Source: Spirosoma fluviale (GTDB taxonomy: Bacteria > Bacteroidota > Bacteroidia > Cytophagales > Spirosomataceae). From it: a stretch of 35,038 bases of DNA. Below the pieces are notes generated by a model. It was not told the origin of the DNA. It searched no databases and saw nothing but the letters and a program-made list of their open reading frames with translations. A program made the position numbers and the translations under genes. The stretch lies in the NCBI GenBank assembly GCA_945883625.1, contig CAMCXW010000021.1, positions 1-35,038 on the forward strand, read 5' to 3'. The stretch's first letter is position 1. The number at the start of each line of letters is the position of its first letter. Shown one piece after another: positions 17,466 to 25,331 of the stretch.

Positions 17466-17496
17466 CAAAAGTAAGGTCTTTTTGTACATTTTGCAA
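17466..17496 (-). promoter_or_regulatory. tRNA-Ser promoter (-33 and -7)
   Basis: The minus strand carries TACTTTTG (17466-17473), a full TAnnTTTG match, and TTG at 17494-17496 with a 20-bp spacer, the expected Bacteroidota spacing. It is the best complete promoter in the window and lies 17 bases upstream of the tRNA 5' end. Confidence 0.7.
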
Positions 17497-17513
17497 TATG
17501 TGAACTGATAATT

Positions 17514-18257
17514 TTAGATATTTTTTAAGACAAAATCGCTTTTAGCTTGAAAAGCTAGCGTATCAGGAATCCACGAAATTAAAATACCTGCCTTTTCCAT
17601 CTTACGAAAATAGGTCATCTGTCGCTTTGCAAACTGATGAATGGCCACCTCTAATCCCTCCTCAAAACGTTCACGCGATATTTCCCCACGTAAATACTGA
17701 ACAATCCATTTATACTCCAATCCCAAACGAATAAAATCTGCTTCCGCTGCGCCTTGAGCTAATAATCCTTCCACTTCCTCAATTAAACCCGCTGCTAGCC
17801 GAGCTTGGAATCGAGCAGAAATTCGCGCGCGACGAAGGCTTACTTCCGGATTCAAACCAAAAACACGATAAGTCAAATCAAGCGCAATTTGCTTATCTAA
17901 AAAATTAGGTAGATGAGAAAATGAATAATTGGCCAACAAAGCCTCGATATACAAACCCGTCCCACCGCACAAAATAGGCTGTTTTCCACGTCTGAGTACC
18001 TCTTGTATCGCATCGATGGCCTCTTTCTGAAAATGTGCAACAGAATAATGATCACCCAACACATGATTATCAATCAGATGATAAGGTACATCACCGTACT
18101 CAAGTAGATCTTTCCCTGTACCAATATCCAGGCCTTTATATATCTGCCGCGAATCAGCTGAGATTATTTCACCATTTAAGCGTATAGCTAGGTCAACTGC
18201 CAGTGCCGTTTTGCCACTTGCCGTTGGCCCCAATAAAACCAATAGGCTAGTTGGCAT
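17514..18257 (-). CDS. miaA: Compact MiaA-like tRNA dimethylallyltransferase
   Basis: 247 aa. The P-loop GPTASGKT (10-17), Asp35 in SADSRQIYKGLDIGTGKD, GGTGLYIEALL (about 99-109) and the C-terminal block HQFAKRQMTYFRK show a MiaA enzyme, which transfers dimethylallyl to A37 of tRNAs reading UNN codons. Compared with the usual 300-316 aa, about 60-70 residues are absent between SHLPN and the EEVEGLLAQG block: the helical insertion domain with the RALEV motif that contacts the anticodon stem-loop. Both ends are in frame, so this is not a frameshift. It overlaps the upstream gene by 11 nt. tRNA-Ser(TGA), a MiaA substrate class, is the next gene downstream. Confidence 0.82.
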   Translation of the reverse strand: MPTSLLVLLGPTASGKTALAVDLAIRLNGEIISADSRQIYKGLDIGTGKDLLEYGDVPYHLIDNHVLGDHYSVAHFQKEAIDAIQEVLRRGKQPILCGGTGLYIEALLANYSFSHLPNFLDKQIALDLTYRVFGLNPEVSLRRARISARFQARLAAGLIEEVEGLLAQGAAEADFIRLGLEYKWIVQYLRGEISRERFEEGLEVAIHQFAKRQMTYFRKMEKAGILISWIPDTLAFQAKSDFVLKNI

Positions 18258-19017
18258 AATAATATCTCAATTTTAAATTCCCTTTCGTCCAAACTTCTGC
18301 ATCCACAGAAGCAGAAACACGTTTACCTTCTACTAATTTGAATAACAAAGGAGGCGTTTGTTCCACCACTTTAAATCCGAGGCTCAAAAACCCCTTTCCC
18401 GAATTCCAATCCAAATCAATATACGTCATGACATTTTGTACGGGATGAATCGCACGATAAGCATCCAAAAATTTAGTGATACCACCAACTAAACGAATGG
18501 ATGGAAGCGTGGCTAATTTTATTAACTCACCTGACAACTTTCCTTCCATGCCTGCTTCCTTCATGACGATAGGTTTCCCAAAAACTGCCACCGCGACTAA
18601 TGGATTTCCCTCCCAGGAAAATTCACTACGAATCCCGCGAAATTGTCGGTGAGGTGGCACTACACAACCTACATAAAGTGCTCCTTTAGAAAATCCCATG
18701 AGGTGATTGGCATCCAAAAAATTGCGCGCAGCCTCAGCAGAAATAGGTAAGATGCAAGTATCTCGAGCAAAAACGGATTTTAATGGCTTGGTTAATCCGG
18801 TCAAAAATTGCATCACTTGTGAATACCGGGCTACCCAAATATCCTCCCAAATTTCTATGGTTCCGGAATGATTTTTCGTAGGTAAACGTGCGTCCATCCC
18901 AACATAATTCGCAAAGATTTCAATTCCTAAATCCGCATGAATCCAGTGATCCAATGTAGATCCGACACGCCTAAAACCGAGCAAATGAATGTTTTGATTT
19001 AAATCTTCCTGAAACAT
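18247..19017 (-). CDS. Unrecognised protein with GNAT-like C-terminal half
   Basis: 256 aa, no signal peptide or membrane segment. I do not recognise a named family. The C-terminal two thirds (about 95-256) look like an acetyltransferase-type fold: FLDANHLMGFSKGALYVGCV, LVAVAVFGKPIV, LATLPSIRLVGGITKFLDAY and a final YIDLDWNSGKGFLSLGFKVV, a layout also seen in phage-associated Mom-like/GNAT proteins (GG..K....Y.D....G.G...LGF). The N-terminal 90 residues have an endonuclease-like or zinc-free small domain that I cannot assign. The stop overlaps the miaA start by 11 nt, so the two are translationally coupled, suggesting but not proving a tRNA- or nucleic-acid-linked role. Confidence 0.6.
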   Translation of the reverse strand: MFQEDLNQNIHLLGFRRVGSTLDHWIHADLGIEIFANYVGMDARLPTKNHSGTIEIWEDIWVARYSQVMQFLTGLTKPLKSVFARDTCILPISAEAARNFLDANHLMGFSKGALYVGCVVPPHRQFRGIRSEFSWEGNPLVAVAVFGKPIVMKEAGMEGKLSGELIKLATLPSIRLVGGITKFLDAYRAIHPVQNVMTYIDLDWNSGKGFLSLGFKVVEQTPPLLFKLVEGKRVSASVDAEVWTKGNLKLRYYYAN

Positions 19018-19062
19018 TTTGACAGAATAAGTCCTAAAGATACAGTAGAAAAGAACGTAATT

Positions 19063-19070
19063 TAGCTTTG
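19063..19070 (+). promoter_or_regulatory. Predicted kduI promoter, -7 element
   Basis: TAGCTTTG fits TAnnTTTG, 22 bases before the kduI start codon; no -33 TTTG seen, which may mean an activator is needed. Confidence 0.5.
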
Positions 19071-19092
19071 AAATAAAAAACTAACATCATCT

Positions 19093-19923
19093 ATGGATTA
19101 CAGATTTGAGGCAAGTAGAAAAGAAGTATCAACTTTTACAAATCAAGAATTACGGGATAACTTTTTGATTGAGCATGTATTTTCCGCCGATCACATTAAT
19201 CTTACGTATACAATTTACGACCGCATGATTATTGGCGGAGCCATGCCGGTAGCACAAACCTTGCATTTACCTAATCCAGAAAAGCTTCGCGCGGAGTATT
19301 TTTTAGAGCGGCGCGAATTAGGTGTTATTAATGTAGGTGGAAAAGGTACAGTAACCGGCGATGGCGTAGATTTCTCCATCGACAAGTTAGGTGCAGTTTA
19401 TGTTGCGCGCGGAACCAAAGAAGTTAGTTTCCGTTCTGAATCGAAAGAAAATCCGGCTCAATTTTACATTTTATCTGCACCGGCTCATGCTGTTTTCCCA
19501 TGTGCCAAATTAGACAGAGAGCAAGTTCAAACTGTTGTTTTAGGAAGTTTAGAAACATCTAACCACCGAACAATCTACAAATACATTCACAATCAAGGCA
19601 TTCAATCCTGCCAACTAGTGATGGGCCTTACCATTCTGGAACCGGGATCCATTTGGAATACAATGCCGGCCCACGTACATGACCGTCGGATGGAAGCCTA
19701 TTTATATTTTGATGTAACTCCTGGACATGCCGTTTTACATTTGATGGGTGAAACCACGGAAACAAAACACATGTGGGTACATAATCACCAAGCGATTATT
19801 TCTCCTCCTTGGTCGATTCACAGCGGAGCAGGTACCAAAAACTATTCGTTTATTTGGGGAATGGCGGGTGAAAATAAAGATTACACCGATATGGATTTTG
19901 CTGAAATTTCTGACTTACGTTAA
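19093..19923 (+). CDS. kduI: 5-dehydro-4-deoxy-D-glucuronate isomerase
   Basis: 276 aa cupin enzyme that converts 4-deoxy-L-threo-5-hexosulose uronate (DKI) to 2-keto-3-deoxygluconate precursor DKII in the cytoplasm, downstream of GH88/GH105 hydrolases. The metal site is complete: His194, His196 and Glu201 (PAHVHDRRMEAYLYF) and His243 (WSIHSGAGTKNY), two residues offset from E. coli. One base separates its stop from the GH105 gene, so the pair forms an operon that links unsaturated uronate release to its catabolism. kduD, kdgK and kdgA are not in the window. Confidence 0.96.
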   Translation: MDYRFEASRKEVSTFTNQELRDNFLIEHVFSADHINLTYTIYDRMIIGGAMPVAQTLHLPNPEKLRAEYFLERRELGVINVGGKGTVTGDGVDFSIDKLGAVYVARGTKEVSFRSESKENPAQFYILSAPAHAVFPCAKLDREQVQTVVLGSLETSNHRTIYKYIHNQGIQSCQLVMGLTILEPGSIWNTMPAHVHDRRMEAYLYFDVTPGHAVLHLMGETTETKHMWVHNHQAIISPPWSIHSGAGTKNYSFIWGMAGENKDYTDMDFAEISDLR

Positions 19924-19924
19924 T

Positions 19925-21796
19925 ATGAAAAAATCAATTTTCTCAATCCTCCTGCTGATAGGGGGATTTGTTTTACATGGCCAAAACTATTCGGAAAGAA
20001 TGTCGGCCAGCATCATGCATACCCATCCCGATTCGATTACCGTCAAATTGGGTAAACCTGCCGGATGGGATTACGAGCAAGGGCTTTTGTTGAAAGCCTT
20101 GGAAAAAATTTACCAGCGCACAGGAGACGCCAAATATTTCAACTACATCAAGAAGAACATCGACAGCTTTGTTGATGAACAAGGGAACATTCGCACCTAT
20201 CATTTCAATGAATTTAATTCGGACAATATTACGACAGGGCGCATGCTGCTGTATTTATATCAAGAATTAGGGGATGTCCGTTATAAAAAAGCGGCCGACA
20301 AGCTACGTGCCCAAATAACAGCGCAGCCACGCGATTCAGATGGCGGCTTTTGGCACAAGCAACGTTATCCAAATCAGATGTGGCTAGATGGTCTGTATAT
20401 GTTGGAGCCATTCTATGCAGAATATGGCACCATAACAGGAGAAGATAACTGGGCGGACATTATCAAGCAATTTGAATTGATGTATAAAGGTGCATTGGAT
20501 GCTAAAACGGGACTTTTAATTCATGCCTATGACCAAGCGCGCGTCCAACCTTGGGCCGATAAAAAAACGGGGCATTCGCCTAATTTTTGGGGAAGATCGA
20601 TGGGATGGTATGAAATGGCCTTAGTAGAGGTGTTGGATTACATGCCGATTAATCACCCAGGGCGCAAGATTTTAATCAAGCAATTGCAAGATTTATCTGC
20701 CGCTTTGCTTAAAATTCAAGATCCTACTTCTGGTCTTTGGTATCAAGTACCTAATTTCCCGGGTAGAGAAGGAAACTATTTGGAAGCTTCTGCCGCGAAT
20801 ATGTTTATTTATGCTTTTGCTAAAGGATCACGCAAAGGTTATTTACCAGCAACCTATCTTAAAGCAGCTCAAAAAGCTTATGCAGGCGCATTGAAAAACT
20901 TTATATCAACAGATGCTAATGGATATATCCATTTGGAGAAAACGGTAAGCGTTGGCGGTTTAGGTGGCGTACCGTACCGAGATGGATCGTATGCATATTA
21001 TTTAAGTGAGCCTTTGAAACAGGATGACCTAAAGGGAGTTGGGCCTTTCATCCTCGCATCATTAGAAATTGAAATTGCCAAAGAACTGGGTGTGGGTAAG
21101 GGCAAGAAAGTAGTTTTAGATTATTTCTTTAATCATGAGACTAAAAATGGCCAACGGTTTCACTATACGTGGGAGGATCGCAAAGATTCAGGTTTTCATT
21201 TATGGGGAATTCAATTTGAGCAGTTGGGTGCCTCTTTAGATTCGTTGGGTGTTTCACCTACCCGTGAAAACTTGAAAGGCGCATCTGTGTACATTATCGT
21301 AGATCCAGATTCCCCTAAAGAAACAGCGAAACCGAATTACATGAATGCCAAAGCTGCAGATGAAATTGAGGCTTGGGTCAAAGCAGGTGGAAATTTAATT
21401 TTATTGGCTAATGATACAACGAATTGCGAAATACCTCAATTCAATATTTTGGCGCGCCGTTTTGGAATTGAGTTTGTAGCGCCCAACTTAAATTTTGTTC
21501 AAGGACGAAATTGGGATCAAGGAACAGTGTTAATCGAACCGGGTAATATCGTATTCGACCCGATCAAAAAGGTGTATATTAAGGAAATCACTACACTGAA
21601 ATTATCGGGAACGGCTAAGTCAATTGCGACACTTCAAGGCTATTCGGTCATGGCCGTCGCTCAAGTAGGCAAAGGGAAAGTATTTGCCTTAGGAGATCCG
21701 TGGTTGTATAATGAGTATACGAATAACCGGAGAACGCCGCTGGAATATGAGAATTTCTTGGCGGCTAAAAAACTAGCCGAATACATGTTGAAATAA
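19925..21796 (+). CDS. GH105 unsaturated rhamnogalacturonyl hydrolase with C-terminal DUF4350-like domain
   Basis: 623 aa. The frame is open far upstream into kduI, but the ATG at 19925 just after the kduI stop gives a signal peptide (MKKSIFSILLLIGGFVLHGQ) and is the likely start. Residues about 25-385 are the GH105 barrel with Asp100 (FNSDNITTGRMLLYLYQ) and Asp155 (PNQMWLDGLYMLEPF), the two catalytic Asp of YteR-type enzymes, and HSPNFWGRSMGWYEMAL. Residues about 390-623 form a second domain of the DUF4350/GATase-like type (IEAWVKAGGNLILLANDT, VFALGDPWLYNEY) whose function I cannot give; it may bind ligand. Two-domain forms are known in Bacteroidota. It is in operon with kduI. Confidence 0.92.
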   Translation: MKKSIFSILLLIGGFVLHGQNYSERMSASIMHTHPDSITVKLGKPAGWDYEQGLLLKALEKIYQRTGDAKYFNYIKKNIDSFVDEQGNIRTYHFNEFNSDNITTGRMLLYLYQELGDVRYKKAADKLRAQITAQPRDSDGGFWHKQRYPNQMWLDGLYMLEPFYAEYGTITGEDNWADIIKQFELMYKGALDAKTGLLIHAYDQARVQPWADKKTGHSPNFWGRSMGWYEMALVEVLDYMPINHPGRKILIKQLQDLSAALLKIQDPTSGLWYQVPNFPGREGNYLEASAANMFIYAFAKGSRKGYLPATYLKAAQKAYAGALKNFISTDANGYIHLEKTVSVGGLGGVPYRDGSYAYYLSEPLKQDDLKGVGPFILASLEIEIAKELGVGKGKKVVLDYFFNHETKNGQRFHYTWEDRKDSGFHLWGIQFEQLGASLDSLGVSPTRENLKGASVYIIVDPDSPKETAKPNYMNAKAADEIEAWVKAGGNLILLANDTTNCEIPQFNILARRFGIEFVAPNLNFVQGRNWDQGTVLIEPGNIVFDPIKKVYIKEITTLKLSGTAKSIATLQGYSVMAVAQVGKGKVFALGDPWLYNEYTNNRRTPLEYENFLAAKKLAEYMLK

Positions 21797-21797
21797 A

Positions 21798-21829
21798 AGA
21801 AAGCCCGGGAGACCGGGCTTTTTCTTTTA
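21798..21829 (+). terminator. Intrinsic terminator of the kduI-GH105 operon
   Basis: Stem AAGCCCGG / CCGGGCTT (21801-21808 with 21813-21820, GAGA loop) flanked by A-rich sequence and followed by TTTCTTTT, right after the GH105 stop. Confidence 0.85.
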
Positions 21830-21865
21830 TCAGTTTTGCTGATTTAAATACCATGGCTTCCCCTT

Positions 21866-21898
21866 AGCTTTGGCAAAGCTTAAAGCTTTGCCAAAGCT
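21866..21898. repeat. Nested palindrome between convergent genes
   Basis: AGCTTTGGCAAAGCT (21866-21880), TAA, then its exact reverse complement (21884-21898): a 15-bp perfect hairpin. Each arm is itself palindromic (AGCTTTG-G/C-CAAAGCT), so the element can fold as one long hairpin or as two short ones. It lies 17 bases after the end of the nuclease gene (21916), which suggests transcript 3' end formation for the minus-strand operon; there is no T-tract on that side. Confidence 0.75.
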
Positions 21899-21915
21899 CA
21901 AGCAAGAAGTATGCT

Positions 21916-22569
21916 TTATGGGAACTGAAACCCCGTCATTTTTTCTAATCGATCTTTACTGACACGATATTGATTCCAGTTTTTTGAGAGGGTACGCTCG
22001 TTCGGAAACAGCACATAAAATACCTCTGTGGGGCTATAAACAGCTTTCCAAACATAAATGGGAATAGGAACACCCGAGGCGAGCCTGCCTTTTGCTCCGA
22101 TTCCGCCTGAATAAATCAATAAAGATTGACCTTTTTTCAAGACTAATTTGCGGCAATAAGCTTCCAGAAATTTGAACGGCCCACGATTCAATTCGGGTGT
22201 CTGAGGAAGCATATTAGACATCAAGAATGTTTCCTCATTTAATACGTCAGAGGAAGTACGATCTTCTGAATTACACAAATGCCCGCGATCATAACCAGAC
22301 TCACGGTAGTCATCATCATCTACGCGCTTAAATCCACGCGGCAAATCTAGATCCTCTCTAAACCGGTTCGATCGATCCACGGGTCCTATGTCTGAAGATC
22401 GAAGTGTCCAACCAACCCAATTGGCCCGACCCTCTACCCCATTATACGACATCACATATCCTTTTTTGACTGCTAAATAATTAGTGGTAGAAGCAGTCGA
22501 GGCCCCCGAAATATTGGGGACCCCGGTTGGCAAAAACGAAAAGAGAAAAAATAAAAGATTTAAAATCAT
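21916..22569 (-). CDS. Secreted DNA/RNA non-specific endonuclease (NUC1)
   Basis: 217 aa with an N-terminal signal (MILNLLFFLFSFLPTGVPN). The beta-beta-alpha metal motif is DRGH at 94-97 with catalytic His97; Asn119 in SNMLPQTPELN, and Asn128 complete the site. It matches Serratia-type nucleases that cut DNA and RNA outside the cell or in the periplasm. It is the last gene of the GH20-esterase-nuclease operon, its ATG overlapping the esterase stop by 4 nt (ATGA). A role in obtaining phosphate, nitrogen and nucleosides from extracellular nucleic acid is inference. Confidence 0.92.
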   Translation of the reverse strand: MILNLLFFLFSFLPTGVPNISGASTASTTNYLAVKKGYVMSYNGVEGRANWVGWTLRSSDIGPVDRSNRFREDLDLPRGFKRVDDDDYRESGYDRGHLCNSEDRTSSDVLNEETFLMSNMLPQTPELNRGPFKFLEAYCRKLVLKKGQSLLIYSGGIGAKGRLASGVPIPIYVWKAVYSPTEVFYVLFPNERTLSKNWNQYRVSKDRLEKMTGFQFP

Positions 22570-23318
22570 TTACGATGGCTGAAAATCCAACTTAATAAAT
22601 CGGGTTGCTTGAATGCATTATCCCATGAATTATGATTGACTTTGGGATACTCCGTATACCGAACTTCGACCCCTTGATCTTTGACAGCTTGAACCAATTC
22701 CCGTGAATGACGTACAGGAACCACGATATCCACATCTCCATGATGGACCCACAAGGGCACTTTTTTAGCATATTTAGCTACATAAGTTAAATCAGCTCCT
22801 CCACAGATGGGGGAAGCAGCAGCAAACATCTTCGGATTGCGCGAAATTGCCTCCATCGTACCCATACCTCCCATGGATAAACCCATGATGTAGGTACGAT
22901 TTTTGTCATGCTTAATTGATTTAACCAAATCAATGACCGCTTGTAAAGGCCAATTAATTGGCGCTGTATAATCAAAAACGAATGTAGTTGGGGTAGTTGA
23001 CCGATTAATTTGAACGGAAGACCAATACGAATCCTTCGGGCATTGTGGAAAAATAACGATGGCAGGGAAATTAATTCGGTTGAGTGAATCCAAAAATACA
23101 TTTTTACCGTATTTCATTTGTGCCTCATTATCATCCCCGCGTTCACCTGCGCCATGTAAAACCACTAATAAAGGGTATTTTTTACCTGGTTTGTAATCTT
23201 TAGGATACAGGATTTGATACGGCAAAACTTTACCATCTGCAACCATATAACTAATTTTCTCAAATTGCCCGTTTGCTACAAACGTAAAAGCAATAAAAAG
23301 GAATAGGTATTTGATCAT
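22566..23318 (-). CDS. Exported alpha/beta-hydrolase (predicted esterase/peptidase, LpqC/PHB-depolymerase type)
   Basis: 250 aa with signal peptide (MIKYLFLFIAFTFVANGQ). Alpha/beta-hydrolase marks: oxyanion segment VVLHGAGERG (about 53-61), nucleophile Ser148 in MGLSMGGMG, acid Asp195 or Asp197 in HHGDVDIVVP and His229 in KVNHNSW. This is the COG4099-like group of predicted peptidases or carbohydrate esterases. Lying between a hexosaminidase and a nuclease, deacylation of a sugar or polymer is a plausible job, but the substrate is not readable. Its ATG overlaps the GH20 stop by one base (TAATG) and its stop overlaps the nuclease start. Confidence 0.87.
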   Translation of the reverse strand: MIKYLFLFIAFTFVANGQFEKISYMVADGKVLPYQILYPKDYKPGKKYPLLVVLHGAGERGDDNEAQMKYGKNVFLDSLNRINFPAIVIFPQCPKDSYWSSVQINRSTTPTTFVFDYTAPINWPLQAVIDLVKSIKHDKNRTYIMGLSMGGMGTMEAISRNPKMFAAASPICGGADLTYVAKYAKKVPLWVHHGDVDIVVPVRHSRELVQAVKDQGVEVRYTEYPKVNHNSWDNAFKQPDLLSWIFSHRK

Positions 23319-25228
23319 TATTTCGCGCGTTTAACGATATCGTCAACAGTTAAATCCATCGTCCTACCCATAGCTTTATTACCTCGATAGGTAACAATTT
23401 TCATCACGGTAGCGTCTTTAGGAACAACGACTGCTCCATTTGCCGCTGGATAAAACTGATCTGGATAGGAATGATCGAAGCTATAATGAATGGTTAAGCC
23501 ACTAATTTCGGTCGTTGGCAATACCGTCAATTCACCCAATGCATTCCGACTTACCTGAATAATAGGTTCATACATACTAGGCGCGTATTTCTTTTGAGCT
23601 ACATCAAATCGCGCCATATGAGACTCGACACGTCCTACAAAATTATCCCAATTACGGTTTTGGGGTTCAGACCAAAGTGCCTCTGCTATGGCAAATGAAC
23701 GCGGGTAGGTCATATATTGCAAATGACGGTAATTAAACAATTGCTCCGACCAAAGATTCGCTTGGCCACCTTTCACTAATTTGGCATCAACTCCAGCAGG
23801 AACTGGTTCAAAAGCATAGGAATCACGTAAACGTACCGTTTTGTAAACGGGTGGCTCGATAGCCTTATCTCCTTGCATTAGGTCGATATACACATGGTTA
23901 TTGGGTGTCATGATAACTTCGTGGCCATCTTTAGCCGCTAAAATTCCGCCATCCATACCACGCCATGACATCACAGCTGTATTTTTTGGCAATCCACCTC
24001 CTTCAAGAATTTCATCCCAACCCATCATGCGCTTACCTTTGGAAGTGATGATTTTTTCTAATCGGCGAACGAAATGAGCCTGAACTTCTTGTGAATTTTT
24101 CAAACCCAATTCTTTACGCATAGCTAAAATCTGCGGATTTTTATCCCAATAGTTTTTGGGACATTCATCGCCACCCATATGGATGTACTCAAATGGGAAT
24201 AAGGACGAAACTTCACCCATCACTTTGTCTAAAAACGTATACACCTTTTCATTCGCAGGACATAAAGTATTGTCTTGTAAAGCTTCTGGATGTCCATGTG
24301 ACCAATCAATAAATGGCTCGCCTGAAATTACTTGGTAATTAACCGCTTCCGGTGTGCAAGATAACTCTGGATATGAGGCCACAGCTGCCATCGAGTGGCC
24401 TGGAACATCGATTTCTGGCATGATGTTTACGAAACGCTCTTGGCCATATTTAACAATTTCTTTAATTTCTTCTTGCGTATAAAACCCTCCGTATGTACGT
24501 GGTTCATTGGGAAGCGGTTTAGAAAAGTCCGTAAAGTGTCCTACTTTTTTGACATTAAACGCCCCTTTTTTCGTCAAATTAGGGAATGATTTAATCTCCA
24601 CACGCCAGCCCTCATCGTCTGTTAAATGCCAATGCAACACATTGTATTTGTAAGCAACCATTTCATTAATAAATTGCTTCACTTCCTCTTTTGTGAAGAA
24701 ATGACGGGAAACGTCTAGCATCATGCCGCGCCAAGCAAAACGGGGCGCATCTACGATGTTCACATACGGAACTTTCCAAGAAACACCTGCAACAGCTTGT
24801 TTCGATTCAATTTCCTTTGGTAATAATTGAATCAAAGTTTGAATACCATAAAAAATACCAACAGGCTTATTGGCCCGAATATGAACACCCTTTGCATCAG
24901 ATATTAATGAATAGCCCTCATTTCCTAACGCTGGATCAGACTTTGAATTTAGTGTAAAATGGATAGCGGCCATAGAAGCCGAAGAACCTTCATCGGTTAA
25001 CCATTGAACTTTTTTACCGGCGACTTGTGTCAACTTCGACGTAAGCAGTGCGTAAATGGTGGCAAGTTCAGGGGATTTAGGCCCAGCAAGGACGAGGGAA
25101 TTTCCAAGTGTATATGCCCCTTTGCTAAATGTTACTTGTGTGGGAGCAGGAATTATGGCTGGATTTTGGGCCAAAAGACTTGTAGATAAGATACAAGTCA
25201 TTCCCAATAAAGTTAATTTTTTAAGCAT
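23318..25228 (-). CDS. Beta-N-acetylhexosaminidase, GH20
   Basis: 636 aa, usual length. Signal peptide cleaves near LLA-Q21. Residues 22-150 are the GH20b N-terminal domain, 153-520 the catalytic barrel (FAWRGMMLDVSRHFFTKEEV; NIMPEIDVPGH) with the catalytic Asp354-Glu355 pair in YIHMGGDECPKNYW, and from about 550 a C-terminal CHB_HEX-like beta domain (TIHYSFD). It releases terminal GlcNAc/GalNAc from chitin fragments or glycoproteins in the periplasm. First gene of the three-gene operon with esterase and nuclease. I see no perfect -7 box in the 103 bp shared with divergent amt. Confidence 0.95.
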   Translation of the reverse strand: MLKKLTLLGMTCILSTSLLAQNPAIIPAPTQVTFSKGAYTLGNSLVLAGPKSPELATIYALLTSKLTQVAGKKVQWLTDEGSSASMAAIHFTLNSKSDPALGNEGYSLISDAKGVHIRANKPVGIFYGIQTLIQLLPKEIESKQAVAGVSWKVPYVNIVDAPRFAWRGMMLDVSRHFFTKEEVKQFINEMVAYKYNVLHWHLTDDEGWRVEIKSFPNLTKKGAFNVKKVGHFTDFSKPLPNEPRTYGGFYTQEEIKEIVKYGQERFVNIMPEIDVPGHSMAAVASYPELSCTPEAVNYQVISGEPFIDWSHGHPEALQDNTLCPANEKVYTFLDKVMGEVSSLFPFEYIHMGGDECPKNYWDKNPQILAMRKELGLKNSQEVQAHFVRRLEKIITSKGKRMMGWDEILEGGGLPKNTAVMSWRGMDGGILAAKDGHEVIMTPNNHVYIDLMQGDKAIEPPVYKTVRLRDSYAFEPVPAGVDAKLVKGGQANLWSEQLFNYRHLQYMTYPRSFAIAEALWSEPQNRNWDNFVGRVESHMARFDVAQKKYAPSMYEPIIQVSRNALGELTVLPTTEISGLTIHYSFDHSYPDQFYPAANGAVVVPKDATVMKIVTYRGNKAMGRTMDLTVDDIVKRAK

Positions 25229-25267
25229 GTTGAATAGGTTTAATTAAGAAATTAAAGTTGACGCTAA

Positions 25268-25300
25268 TTGCCATAAATTCCAAATCGTTTTTTATTTTTG
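25268..25300 (+). promoter_or_regulatory. Predicted amt promoter
   Basis: TATTTTTG at 25293-25300 fits TAnnTTTG and TTG at 25268-25270 lies 22 bp upstream, close to the usual 19-21 bp. The amt ATG is at 25332. Confidence 0.55.
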
Positions 25301-25331
25301 CAGGTAATACGCATTATATACGAACAAAACC

